Source: Odontocerum albicorne (lineage: Eukaryota > Arthropoda > Insecta > Trichoptera > Odontoceridae). Taken from it: DNA of 64,000 nucleotides. How positions within the stretch are numbered: position 1 is the first letter of the stretch; each line of letters starts with the position of its first letter. The translations under genes and the position numbers were made by a program. The stretch is from positions 29,025,540-29,089,539 of the forward strand of contig OX463839.1 in NCBI GenBank assembly GCA_949825065.1. Reading direction: 5' to 3'. Below, one piece after another: positions 1 to 11,441 of the stretch. Below the pieces are notes generated by a model. It did no database searches. It was not told the DNA's origin and worked only from the letters and a program-made list of their open reading frames with translations.

Positions 1-3000
1 ATAGCCACAAATATATCGGTACACATCACGATGAATAAACATGTGATCATCGAGGGTTTTCTTATGATTAAAAACTGATGAACAGTCAGTACACTTGAAA
101 GTGACGCCATTGTGATAATCCATGTGCCTTTTCAGATTTCTCTTATTTTTAAATCTGAAATTATAAGATTTCAATATTTATTTATTTAACACTTTGTTGT
201 ATAAACCATCTGGCAGGTTTATTTCCAGGTGGCAATTTCTTTCAACCAACCAGACAAAAGTAAATAAAGGAAGTTATATACATGGTCGCAAAAAAATTCA
301 AATGATTATTCATATTTACAAAATTTATGAATGATATACATAGTATAACTAAACTTGAGATATCACAAATAAAAGGAAAAGAAAGGGATGGTGGAGAGGA
401 AAGTAAAATCAGGAATGAAACACGTTATATAGTATTACTGACTTGAAATTAATAGTTTTTCAGACGCTTCTTAACCCTTTAAGTGCCGGAAGTTATTAGT
501 ATGGCCGTACCCAGCAGGCCGGGATTTTTTCAACAAAAATAAAACCTAAAAAATTTATATTTTTTGTATACAGATATAAAGCATACTATGAAAACTTACT
601 AAATATATACACCGTGGGGCGTTTGAGCTGCTGTTTACTCAGAAAAACACAGTTTAAATATTCACAAAATGTCAGGGTTGTCACAACTTGACACAGAAAT
701 CACGTTTACTTATAAATATAGTGGAATATAATATACTTTGTAAACTAAAATCAACAAATTATCTGTATGATGTATAATAAAGCACAAAAGGTAAATAAAC
801 TATAAAATAAAACCGTAAAAAGTCTATATAAACGTCGTATTATGCCGCAAAACTACCGCCAATAACCAAAGAATACATGAAAACACACTTTGTAAATAAA
901 TACTTTGAAAAATTTACAAAAATAACGCACAAAAGTTAAAATCAACCATTGAAGAAAACTACAAACGAAGTCATTATAAATCATCGCAATTACGTCGCAA
1001 AAAACTATAGTCGGTAACCCTGTATCAGACACGTATTGACTGTCAGTGAAAGCTTTTAGAAAGACGACTGTAACTTTGATAATATCGGTAAATTGTAATA
1101 TTTAAATATTTCTTGACCATCCCAATAGATGTAAATAAATAAATAAATAATAGGTTTATTGATAGCAACATAGTATGTACAGATTATATTTAAATAACAC
1201 TTCTAAAACACATAAATTGCAGATAATACATTAAATACAGAAGCTATCAAAAGGTCTGGGCTCATCTAATAGCATCCCCTCGGCCAAGATACACCCCACC
1301 AATATAGGGCGAACCCAGCCACGGGGACACCAGATGTTTTTCAGCCCACACCCTCTATGTGTTACAATTTATGTCACTATGTGTTACAATTTATAAATTA
1401 TTACAATTGGATTTGATATTAGCTTGCGACAAGCTCAAAGGAGAGCGCGTTTACGCATTGATTTTGTATGGCCGGCCTGGCGAGCACTGAATCGGAGAGT
1501 GCGTCAACGCGCTCGTGGCAGTGAACCGGTTAAAATATGCCAAGATATTTCTCAACCAAAATGACTAATTTGAATCAATGACGGGCTTAACCCAAGAATG
1601 CATTTCAAATTTATAGGGAAAATAAAATCGCGATTATGGACACCCTTAATTTTCTAATTAATTACCATTAACTTTCTAATTACTGTCAAAGGAGTTAGCT
1701 GGCATGACAGCTAATGAGACGCAAATTTTTGTCGGTGCTTGTGATTTTATTCAAGTCTGAATTAGAAATTTGAAGATAAAATGGATGGAAGTGATGAGTA
1801 AGTGAATATTATCAAAAAATACTTCACATTTCAAATGTTTTTTGCGCTGTCATGTACCTTATAGTCTCATTTAAAGATAGTGATTACATTATTACAGATA
1901 GCTAATTCTTTTCTAGTTTTTTTTGTGGTTGAGCTTACATGTCCACATGGACACGCTAAGCACTTTGCATGTCTTTTATCGCTTTGGACCCATTTTGTTA
2001 CAGGTACGTGGACGTCGGAGTTTTTAAAAATCAAAGAACGTTGAATGACGTTTTAAATATATTTGAAGATGGAAATTAGAGGCCAGTGGTGCCGGAAGTA
2101 ATTTTTATCGCACCACCAGAATCCTCAGTCTTGACTGATGAAGATACTGGTGACCGGGTAGAAAATTTGAGTTCCAGACAACTGTTAGCTGAAGTAGAAG
2201 TGCGATTCCGAAACCCAATTTCCAACAAAGAACCAAGGTTTGACGTTCTGGTTGGTAAAAGTAGGAGAACTTGGATTAATGGGGATTTAGAGCCCTTTTT
2301 AGGCCCATTTCCTGAGTTTGACTGCAATGCTTTGAAAGACAAGTCCGCAGTTGAGCTGATGAAATAGTAGACATGTTTGTTGTGCAGTCCAACCAATACG
2401 CTTTATGAAAAAATTCCCCTAATCCTAACATTACAGCTGAATAAATACAATGCTTTTTTGCTATTCTCATTCTGAGTGGTTACAATCCTGTAGCTAACAA
2501 GAGATTATATTTGAGTTGTCAAAAAGATACCAGGAATGAGCTAGTATATAAAGCCATGTGACATAATAGATTTGACATCATGCGGTTTCTTCACTGTGTA
2601 GACAATACTAACATAAATGAGTCAGACAAAATGTGGAAGATGAAACCACTGATGGACAAAATAAAAGAGAGATTTATGAAATATTATGTACCATAACAAA
2701 ATATTTCATTTGACGAGAGCATGGTGAAATACTATGGCAAGCATTCCTGCAAATAATATGTGATTACCTTGTTATCTTTCTTTATTTTTGCTAATAAACA
2801 TTTACTAAGTACCTACTGACGAATTTGTTTATTTTGTTAAGACAAATGCTCAGCTTCTCCATTTGGACACACAATTTTTTTTACACAAGGAAAATATTTT
2901 CTAAAGCAAAAATCCGTTTTCTCACTTCCTTGACCTTATATTATTCCATTTATATTAAAATATTATAAAACTTTAAGAACAAATAAATCCGGGCATTCCT

Positions 3001-6000
3001 GGGTTAATCATTAAAAATTCCAGGGCCAACATATAAATTGGGATAGCCTAATGGTAAGCATGTTTGCTTAGTACCCAGGCATTTTAGGTTTGATTCTCAG
3101 CATGTACCAGATTGCTTTTACTTTTGGGTCTTTTTATATCGCAATTTATTGTATTGGCATTGACTGCCTTACACAAATTTTTAAAGTGCTCTTGGAGTAA
3201 CATGTGTTACAAAAAAAATCTCTATGAGAGCCTAAATTTATTTATGATTATTTCATTCATGTATATTTGACAATAAATAAATAAGAACATAACTTCTATA
3301 GCGCCGATTACAGAGAAAACTATCACCTAAGGAGCACTCTGAGAATTTATGTTTTACAGTTAAAAAATATTGTAACAATTGAATCATTTACAAAAAAGTC
3401 TGTTAGAGCATATTTTAATGGTATGTATCTATGTAGAAGTAAAAAAGGATGAAAGGTGCCAAACAAGCCATAGGAATGTACCCACTAAGAATATGACAAT
3501 GTATGGATATATGACATACATGAAATGTACTTACTATGAAAAAAAGTAAAAAAAAACACTACAATTCGAATGTTGCCACTGACATTTCCATTAATTTTAA
3601 TGCGTGTAAGTTAAATAAATTTAACAGCAATTATATATACACCCCTTTAAATTGTTCATTTCTTGCTGCCCATATAAAAAAAGATTTGACAGCATAGTTA
3701 AAATGTAGCAATGTTAGCGTATTAAATGTTATCAGTGCCAGCGGTCTAAAAGTTAGTATGCCTTGTTAAGTAATTTGTCATTTAGGGTTTGATTCCCGGG
3801 AGTTCTGGGCTAGTTTAATTTACTTGTTGAAAGAGCATAATGGAATGACAAAAATGTATTTTGCGAATGTTTGATAAAGATTTTATCATATGTAACTTGG
3901 CAGATAGTTTTAGTTAGAGCTTGGAATTCTGGGACTATATGCTTACTGCATACATAAAAAAAGGTTAATGTGAAGAGGCATTAATTACTATCAGTAAACT
4001 GATAATCTTAATCAATTGCAAGGGATAGTTTATTGTTCTGAATGATTGATGTTTATACTGATTTTGTAATAAAATAATAATATATCGAGAACATTTTAAT
4101 TTTTTATTTATATAAAGCATTCAGGTGTACTGAGATCTTGAAAGTAACATTCAAACTGGGGGTGTCAATAATGAATAACAATTCTAATATCATCCACACG
4201 GCATTGTTACTAGCAATGTTGCCTCTCATGTTTGGTCTGATACCAAGATTATTACAATGAAATAATTTAACACTTTGAAATTTAATGTAATTATTCAATA
4301 TCAAAATATATATGACCCCAATTATTTTTAGTATATAAAAATATCTTGTATAAAATTGAAGTTAATGATTGATTCTGTATTAGTTTCAATTCTCAGAAAA
4401 CTTACGTTTTAGAACAAAATGTACATGAAAAGTTTTTCTCATCACTATGTAGCACCTGGTGGGCTTTCAAATGCCCCTTATCTCCAAAGTTCTTCCCACA
4501 CTCATCACAAATAAATGGCTTTAGCTTATCATGGATCACACGCTTGTGTTGCATAGCTCCTCGTTTTGTTGCGAATCTATAAAAAAGAATCAAATAGGTG
4601 AATAATTATATGTATTCACTTGTTCCAACCATACTTTCTTCAGTCTTATTCAACTGTGACTCACTCATGTTCAATTTGTATTTTTTTAGTCAGCCTTATT
4701 TATTTGTTTATCAATGGCACAGAGTACCTTATAACAAAATTGGAACCCTAAGCCTTGCATGTTTCATACATTACAAGATTTTTTTTTAAACAGATATATA
4801 AAAAGTAAATGAACAGATACGATCATAAAAACAACAACCTTCGTACAAAAGTCATACTTGAAAATTAGAAAAACAAGAAAAAAAAAGTATTTACTTTGCT
4901 TCGCAGATTTCACAAGAGTATATAGCTCTCAATTCTAAAGGTATATGAGTTTTCTCATGAATTTGTACTACGTAACGATTTGCAAATGTTTTAGGACATT
5001 GACTGCATTTAAACTCTGCCCCTTCATTAGCTGTATGTGTTTCAAGATGTTTATAGTAGTACTTATTTTTATAAATAAATTTCTTATCACATTTTTCACA
5101 CCTGAAAATGGAAAAAGGATTATTGTTATACATGTACATAAACAGAGATTACTGAAACAATGTAAGTATAAGAAATTATTCGAAAACCATCATTGACACC
5201 GAGCTTGAAAATAATCATATTGCCAAAGTGTGTTTAATGAAGTATATATTAGGTAAAGCGAAAAGAAATGACAATTTTCAGTAGGCGTCACGTTGAAACC
5301 AGTTTGCCACCAGTTACCGTTGGGTTAATACGTCGTGGTTGGTATCGTTTTGAAGCTCGATTAATATCCTTTCGGTTTTGATATTTTTTTTTGGTTTTGG
5401 TCCAAAGTACAAAACTGCAAAAGTCAGAGATTGAAGAGACAAATTTGCGGTAGTTTATGCTGTTTTTATTCGATAAAGGATTGAAGTCAAAAGAAGCTAC
5501 CCAGACCATCTGCGATATTTATAGAGACATCTTGAATCCTCGGAAGTGCCAAAGATGGTTTCAAAAAATTGAAAGTTGTGAAAGGGAATCGAAGGACAAA
5601 CGAAAAACAGGAAGACCTCTTAAAATCGATGATGACACTTTAAATTCATTAGTGAGGTCCGATCCGCGTAAAACCATCAAGGAATTGTCACAAGATATCG
5701 GTTGTCCATGAACAACAGTGAAGAACTATTTGAAAAGGCTCGGAAAACAAAATAGACAAGGAATTTGGGAGCTGCACGAACTTTCTTCAACGGCCATGGA
5801 GCAACGAATAACAATATGTTCATCTTCACTCTTCAGATATGAAACTGATCCATTTCTTAGAAAAATTATTACTGAGGATGAGAAGTGGGTCCTTTACACC
5901 AATCCAAGGAGAAAAAAAAACAAAAAACATTGGTTTTCGACAAATCAGGTAGCTGTGTCTACCCCTCAGCCGACATTGACTCTTGGATATTTTGGAAGTT

Positions 6001-9000
6001 GGATATTTTGGAAGTTATTCATTATAAATTACTAAAACCTGGTCAGACTGTTACAGCAGATGTGTATTGTGCCCAAATCGAAAGATTAAAGGCAGAACTG
6101 CTTAAAAAATGATCAGTTTTAGTAAAGAATCAGAGAAGAATTCTACAACATGATAATGTAAGACCACACGCAGCAAGGATTACGCAGGACAAAATAAGAG
6201 AGCTAGATTTAGAAGTTCTGCAGCATCCACCATATTCACCTGATATTGCACCTTTGGATTACCGTCTTTTTAGGTCGATGGAACATTTGCTTCGAGACAA
6301 AAAATCTACGAATTTCGAACAAGTCCAAAATCACTTGGAGTCATATTTTACCGAAAAACCGCCAGAATTATACGAATAAGGTATTAAAAAACTGCCTATT
6401 CTGTGGAGGAAGATCATCGGTAACAACGGTAATTATTTAACGGAATAATATTGCACAGTTTTTGTTTAAATCAATTTTTTGTCGCATCAAAAAAAATTGT
6501 CATTTCTTTCCGCTTTACCTAATACATTGGTATTTTGATTTAAAAGTAACTACTTCACAGTGAAGATTCTTAACACGTTGATCGCCATGGGGGTCACCGG
6601 TGACCGGCACTGAATTGCTTTAAGGGTGCCGTGGGGGTCACCGGTGATCGGCTAGGAAGACCTACCTTAGAGTTGTTATACAGTGCCAGCGGGCACGCGT
6701 ATTGTGGATTTTTCTATATGCGGTGACCGGGATGGCCCTTCTGTATATTACTACAACTTGGCCTGAGAATATTTCTTCCAAGTCACAAAATATAGGCTCG
6801 CAAATGTGATGAAAAAAAAAAAACTTTTTTATAAAATCGTAAATGTGTTTTTATTGATATAAAAATGAAAATTATGTAAGTTATAAAAATGTAAGTTATA
6901 AAAATTACGAAAAATGAAAATTTTGCAATAACGATGTTCTTTATTGAAACATTTCAAACAATAGTGTGGTATGGAAGGACATTCAAGGCAATAAGTTGGT
7001 ACTTTTAGTGTTCTATTTTTAGCATATATTCTGCCATAAGAGTGACATGTGTGACTAATTGAAATTGAAACAAATAACGGCCAATGTTCTAACCAAAAAC
7101 AAACTAGCGTGCAGTCACCCGCGCATGGTAGAGCGAGATAGGTGGCCGGCAAATTGGCTGGCCTGGCGCATTGCAATAAATCAATCTATTGGCGCCGTAA
7201 TGGACACCTGTGGCCGGCATATAAAAAAAACCAATAATCCTCATAAAAAATAATCAAAATAAATAAAAACAATACATTTTTACATATCCTATCAAATACT
7301 ACTAAAAAACAAATAATCATTTTTTTAACTATTTTAAGTAAAACCTGTTGGTGATCAACGTGGTAAGTATTCATTGACTAAGAAAAAAAATATCCTTCGA
7401 CCAGTTGTGTTACTCCTGAACTGTGATTCTTGTGTAAGATCATCAACTTAACAAATACATAAATGAAAATCACTTAAAATGTTCTGAATATGGCCCTGTG
7501 TTATGATTCCAAAAGTATGAAACTATCTCCACCTCTGAATAAATTTATTTATTCATATATTTATTTTACATGATAAGTATATGAATACATAATGTGTATA
7601 CATATTATATTAAAAACAAGATACATTCAATCACACCGTCTCTCTGTTGGGGTAGGCATAGTGTCAAACTTTCTTATAGAGACACACATTTTTCACATCT
7701 TCTATATCCATACACCTTCTCATACAGTTCATACAATTTTTCCAACTTTTTCCTTCTTTCAAAATATCATACATTTGATCCAACTATCCTTTCTTTGGTC
7801 TTCCTCAACCATGCCTTCCACTTACATTTGCACAGTATATTTGTTTTGTTAGTCTTCCTTCATTCGTTCCACATGCCCATCTCAGAGTGCTCTCAAGTAA
7901 ACACTCAAATTATATGGATCTGGGTTTATGCCTGTCATTTGTTGTGCCCCCAGTAAACTAGAATTTTGCCTGTATCTTAATTATGATTTGTGAAGAATAA
8001 TAGCAACGAGATTACATATCTAAAGTACTCAGTTACAAAAAACATCTTGTTCGCAGACAACAGTTAATTTGACTTTGTACTTGTCAGGCGAGCAATTTTA
8101 CAGAAGAAGTGCTTAGCATTTTGTAGTAAGTACTTAATGTGAGCCAGTATAGTTAAACCTTTATGCAGGGTTGTTTCCAGATTAACAACCTTCAAGAGAA
8201 CTCCAATCGGGACATTAAGATGTTGATTAATTTGTAATGAATGATGTAAATTCAGTAACTTACTCAATACCAATAGATTTGTCATGTTTCATCATATGAC
8301 AATAAAGTGATTTTCTATTAGTCAAATATTTATCACATAGACATAACACTCTTGACTTGGATGAATGAATCACAGAAACATGAGATTTAAGAGTATGCCA
8401 TGACTGGAAGACTTCTTTACAGATATGACAACTGAAACTGAAAATACAAAGTTATGATACTTGCAAATTATATATAAAATATTGAATTTGTCAAACTTTC
8501 CACAAATAAATCCATTTAATTATAAGCATAATTACATTTTTATTAAGTAAGTGGGTAAAAATTAAATAAATACACAAAATAATGTTACTGATTTTTTCAG
8601 TTTTATTAAAATTAATAATATTGATGGTCCTGTAAATTAATGATGTAATAGATTTGACATTCATTTGAAATAAATAAATATTGCATATTAAAAATTGGCC
8701 TATTTTGATAACATTTTTGAATTTCAAATATTTAATTGCTATACTTACTTGAAAAAAGATTTATGTATTATACTTTCATATGGCTTCTTTTCTGCAATTT
8801 TAGAAGACTTATTTATTGATTCTTGTTTAATTTCATACTTGTCAATAGAGCTAATAGATTTCTTTTGTATTTGCTTTTTCTTTTTTGTGGAACTCTTATG
8901 TTCATGTTTCTTGATTTTTTTTGTAATACCTAGTAGAAAGTTTAGTAGATATTAAAAAATATTTATGAATTTCTATATAATATATTTTTACATCAACTCC

Positions 9001-10461
9001 ACAGTTAAAGAAAAAAATATTGAAAATATATATCATTCAGTTATATTGTTCTAATACACTTTCATTGTATAGACATATAGATATAGCCTTGCGAATTTAT
9101 TTTCATGTGGCAATCTCTTCGAACCAACTAGAAATATTTTATAGAGAACTTAAGTGAAAATTAGACTGAAACCTGGTTTTAAAAAATCACGTACCAAAGA
9201 GAATCAAATTTGCAATCTCCCAATCTCCAGGTAGGAAAAAAAGGTGTCAAACCTACTATGACATGGATATTGTATTCAGTTGATGAGAAAAATGTAATAA
9301 AAACAATATTTTCATCAGGAACATAAATTGCGCATAAAAATAATATAATTAAAATCAACAAGTATAGTTAACCTACTTTGTGAAAGTGGAAGGATGTCTT
9401 CATTACAAAAATCATCTTCAGATTTGATATTCTGATCCCCTACATCTTCAACCTTTATCAAATATTCAATTTCTTCTTTGCATTCGACTTTTATTGGGAA
9501 TAACTCATTACTCAATTCTAAAGTGACTTCTTCTCGAATGAGTGAACTTAATGTTAATTGTGTTGTTTTACAACGAAGGGCATAGTCATCAAAAGTCATC
9601 ACTTTTAATCGACATGATTCACAAACAAGGATGGGCAGAAAGTCATTTACATTTATCTGAAAATTAAATGTAATTAAGATTATAAATTTTAAAATATATA
9701 GATGAGACTATGATTTTTGGTGTTGTGGACTAAAAGTTAGCATGCTAGCTTAGCATCCAGACATCTTGGTTCAATTGCCGACTGATATTCCTATTCTTAG
9801 CATAAAAGTAGTTTCCTAAATAAAATTTTGGAGCGCTCTAAGACTAACATGTGTAATGAAACAGCCCTATGTGAGTCATTGGATATTTTTTGGGAATAAA
9901 ATACAAAAAAAATTATTAAGATGAATTTGCTAAACAATTTTATACTCTATTTGACATCTTGATATAAAAAAGTGCGATCACTTTTATGTGTGATATACAT
10001 ATTGCATAGTTATCAAAGTCCAAAAGATATATTGAAGTAAAAGCGTGAAAAATAAGTATCAATGTATGTACTGGGATATTAATATTTCAATACACATTCA
10101 CTGTATACAAAACAACCTGGCGGACTCTGTCATATTTGCAATTCTTTCAAATTATAAATAGATGTTGAAATTTTTTCATCAGGAATTGAATCTAAAGCCT
10201 CCGGGTGGAAAAAAGCTTTTTACTACTATATAGGTCAAGAAGATATTTCAAAGGTTTTAAGGACTAAGCAAATTCATCTGTATGGTCATGTAATACTTAA
10301 ATAAAAAATATTTTATTAAAAATTAATCAACTTACTTTGATTGCTAAATATTTGAATATTAATTCAATTACATTTTCATATTTATTTATGAATAAATTAT
10401 CGTTCTCCTTATAACACAAGCCAGCACAAAGTCGACAAGTGCAATTAGGATCTAAGGGCAT
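1..10461 (-). CDS. Gene 1: ZAD-C2H2 zinc-finger protein, 3' end outside window
   Basis: Probable nuclear DNA-binding regulator. Exons in transcript order are 10336-10461, 9377-9656, 8749-8929, 8264-8437, 4895-5101, 4406-4576 and 154 down to 1. Every junction is GT-AG and the phases (0,1,2,2,2,2) keep one open frame. Exon 1 starts MPLDPNCTCRLC and exon 2 carries CESC, giving the two CX2C pairs of a ZAD, a dimerisation module at the N-terminus of arthropod zinc-finger proteins. Exon 2 ends in an acidic linker and exon 3 is Lys-rich. Exon 4 has finger 1 (CHIC...H...H) and an atypical CX1C finger (CLCDKY). Exons 5-7 hold about six more C2H2 fingers, including CEKCDKKF, CSQCPKTF, CDECGKNF and CTFCSKTF. 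The last exon seen stops at CGY, where the paralogues split a finger with an intron. The start is the first ATG before CRLC. DNA targets are unknown. Confidence 0.9.
188..252 (-). repeat. SINE-1 tail fragment
   Basis: This is a reverse-strand copy of a tail that recurs across the window. It carries TTGGTTGGAAGAAATTGCC followed by a stretch ending near TTGTATAAA. It lies in the intron just upstream of the last visible exon of gene 1. The assignment rests on similarity to the fuller copy at 43566-43790. Confidence 0.5.
475..1529. mobile_element. piggyBac-type non-autonomous element
   Basis: TTAA lies at both ends (471-474 and 1530-1533). The termini are an imperfect inverted repeat: CCCTTTAAGTGCC on the left, and CCGGTTCACTGCC on the right when read inward, with 9 of 13 bases matching. 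Both ends have GC-rich subterminal blocks containing GTATGGCCG, unlike the AT-rich middle. No transposase is visible. Bases 1130-1400 are an unclassified segment that is richer in GC in part. The element sits in an intron of gene 1. The poor terminal match limits confidence. Confidence 0.55.
1591..3003 (+). mobile_element. piggyBac-type element, decayed
   Basis: The element is flanked by TTAA at 1587-1590 and 3004-3007. The terminal repeats are CCCAAGAATGC on the left and GGCATTCCTGGG on the right, which match with one mismatch when inverted. It contains a recognisable but broken piggyBac transposase on the same strand. At 1.4 kb it is shorter than a usual autonomous element of about 2.4 kb, and the catalytic and C-terminal regions are missing. 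Confidence 0.8.
1781..2760 (+). pseudogene. piggyBac transposase N-terminal remnant
   Basis: Similarity to piggyBac transposases is read from the translation: an N-terminal motif (EVIFIAPPESSVLTDEDTGD), then WINGDLEPFLGPFPEF, then in other frames a decayed stretch matching the conserved fold, including WKMKPLMDKIKERF near 2640 and SFDESMVKYYGKHS near 2715. A short first exon at 1781-1797 (ATGGATGG... ending at GTAAGT) joins in frame to 2004 after TTGTTACAG, suggesting an intron. The second exon has an in-frame TAG at about 2076-2080, stops again around 2365, and then shifts frame repeatedly. The catalytic domain is largely missing. It cannot make a working transposase. Confidence 0.8.
3040..3285 (+). 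repeat. SINE-2, tRNA-derived
   Basis: The head looks like a tRNA-derived RNA polymerase III promoter, with an A-box-like GCCTAATGGTAAGCATG and a B-box-like GGTTTGATTCTC. The body contains GTGCTCTTGGAGTAACATGTG, which recurs in diverged form at 9718-9905. It ends in an AATAAATAAATAAG run. It is too diverged to be a tRNA gene. Confidence 0.55.
3286..4405. other. Gene 1 intron sequence, little recognisable
   Basis: This is AT-rich intron DNA between the last two visible exons of gene 1. A second, weaker SINE-2-like head lies at about 3735-3850 (GGTCTAAAAGTTAGTATGCC, then GGTTTGATTCCC). I see nothing else supportable. Confidence 0.4.
5249..6522 (+). mobile_element. mariner element, family A
   Basis: Terminal inverted repeats of about 30 bp start TTAGGTAAAGCGAAAAGAAA on the left and, inverted, TTAGGTAAAGCGGAAAGAAA on the right. 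TA target duplications flank it at 5247-5248 and 6523-6524. Its length of 1274 bp is normal for mariner. It carries one dead transposase. It is inserted in an intron of gene 1, opposite to the gene's direction. Confidence 0.9.
5410..6448 (+). pseudogene. mariner family A transposase, broken
   Basis: This is a DDE-type cut-and-paste transposase of the mariner D34D class. Visible parts are the N-terminal helix-turn-helix region (DKGLKSKEATQTICDIY), GRPLKIDD, the first catalytic Asp in EDEKWVLYTNP, the second in LQHDNVRPHAA, and the third in SPDIAPLDY; 34 residues separate the last two. It is broken by TGA at about 5709, by a 16-bp direct duplication (5983-5998 and 5999-6014) that shifts the frame, by TGA at about 6110, and by another stop near the C-terminus. 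The exact start is uncertain because the reading frame upstream of 5457 is damaged. Confidence 0.88.
6574..7362. mobile_element. piggyBac-type MITE
   Basis: The left end follows TTAA (6570-6573) with CACGTTGATCGCC. The right end is GGTGATCAACGTG at 7350-7362, followed by GTAA, a one-base change from TTAA. Twelve of 13 terminal bases pair. Two subterminal blocks, GGTCACCGGTGACC at 6592-6605 and GGTCACCGGTGATC at 6636-6649, are palindromic or nearly so and may be transposase-binding sites. It has no convincing ORF and lies in an intron of gene 1. Confidence 0.8.
7600..7965 (-). repeat. LINE 3'-end fragment (RWFGHV type)
   Basis: Read on the minus strand this matches other fragments at 30431, 42578 and 50815. 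It has a decayed C-terminal ORF followed by a tail with CCTACCCCAACAGAGAGACG, which is close to the sense-strand tail CTGCCTACCCCGACAGGGAG seen at 42870. The open frames on the plus strand here are shadows of this repeat. Confidence 0.6.
9060..9180 (-). repeat. SINE-1, 3' part
   Basis: Read on the minus strand it contains CAGTCTAATTTTCACTTAAG and then TTGGTTCGAAGAGATTGCC, in the same order and spacing as the fuller SINE-1 copy at 43566-43790. It lies in gene 1 between exons 2 and 3. Confidence 0.6.
9718..9905 (+). repeat. SINE-2 copy
   Basis: It has a tRNA-like head (TAGCATGCTAGCTTAGCATC, then GGTTCAATTGC) and a body with GCGCTCTAAGACTAACATGTG, parallel to the copy at 3040-3285. It lies in intron 1 of gene 1. 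Confidence 0.5.
10089..10175 (-). repeat. SINE-1 tail fragment
   Basis: A diverged reverse-strand copy of the SINE-1 tail: the plus strand reads CATTCACTGTATACA and then TTTGCAATTCTTTCAAA. Confidence 0.35.
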
Positions 10462-10774
10462 GGTATATAATTTTTTTATGTTTTGTATAAGTCTCTCTCA
10501 AGATTTTTCTGTAAAACATACACTGAAAATGGTAATAATATTAGCATACAAAAATTATAATGAATTAAATTTTAAAGACAAAATGGATAGTCAGCAAATC
10601 TGTAATGAACTATGTTCAAAATTATAATAAATGCATGATGATAGTATACAGAAGAGATGAAATATAGAAAATTTAAGGGATAAGAAAAAGAAAGTGATAA
10701 GAATATATGAATGTAGGAGGGTTGATAAAAAATAATTAGATTTTTTTTATTTAGTTTTTTATCTGAGCCATCTT

Positions 10775-11220
10775 TTTTTCACATTGGCGGTACTGTCTGT
10801 GGTGTACATTTCAATTTTGAGCCATATTGAATGGGTGGTTTGTGTTTGACTGGCAAGTATTTACAATGCATTTTTGTACGTTTGCGATTTTTTTATTTTA
10901 AAATGTTTTTATTTTAATGTTTTACACCGTTTGCATGAGGCAATCCGAAGAAAGCGATCAGAATTATGGGCAAAGACTGGATTTTGCATCACGATGTTTC
11001 ACTGGTTCACACTTCACTACTCGTGATACCGCCAGCCGCCATATTATCTGATATGGTCCCCTTGGACTTTTTCCTGTTCCCGAAGATGAAGAGGATATTG
11101 ACAGGATAACGTTTTGCGGCCATAGATAAGATAAAGACAAAATTGCTGGGTAAGCTAAAGGCTATCCCAAAAAGTCCACAAATGTTTTGCAGATTGTAAA
11201 AAAATAAGTATTTTATTCTA
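10775..11220 (+). mobile_element. mariner relic, internally deleted
   Basis: Decayed mariner coding sequence can be read across frames: ELWAKTGF near 10965, then a block matching HHDNAPAHTS-type sequence, then LDFFLFPKMKRILTG at about 11065-11110, then KLKAIPKSPQ. These are the second and third catalytic regions of mariner transposases. Most of the N-terminal half is missing and no convincing terminal repeats were found, so the boundaries are approximate. It lies upstream of the gene 1 start codon. Confidence 0.6.
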
Positions 11221-11441
11221 TGGGGACTACTTTAAAAGGGATGATATTAATAGTAGTGATTAAATAAATATCTTTAGATAATAATGAAAATTCTCATTAT
11301 TTTTATCAAAATATCAATGATTTGTAACTATCTTTCTTAAGTTCTATCTGTAGCAAAATAACTTAATTAAAAAAATGTGTTTTTTTAATTTTTAATTAAC
11401 AATTTTTTTGTGATATACATTTTTATAAAATGTAACCTTAA

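Noticed and set aside
7592..7956. Two overlapping plus-strand open frames of 86 and 120 codons
   Set aside because: They are the antisense of a LINE 3' end and have low-complexity His/Phe/Ser content.
8064..8285. 73-codon minus-strand frame MTNLLVLSKLL
   Set aside because: It is a different frame running over the end of gene 1 exon 4 and its donor site.
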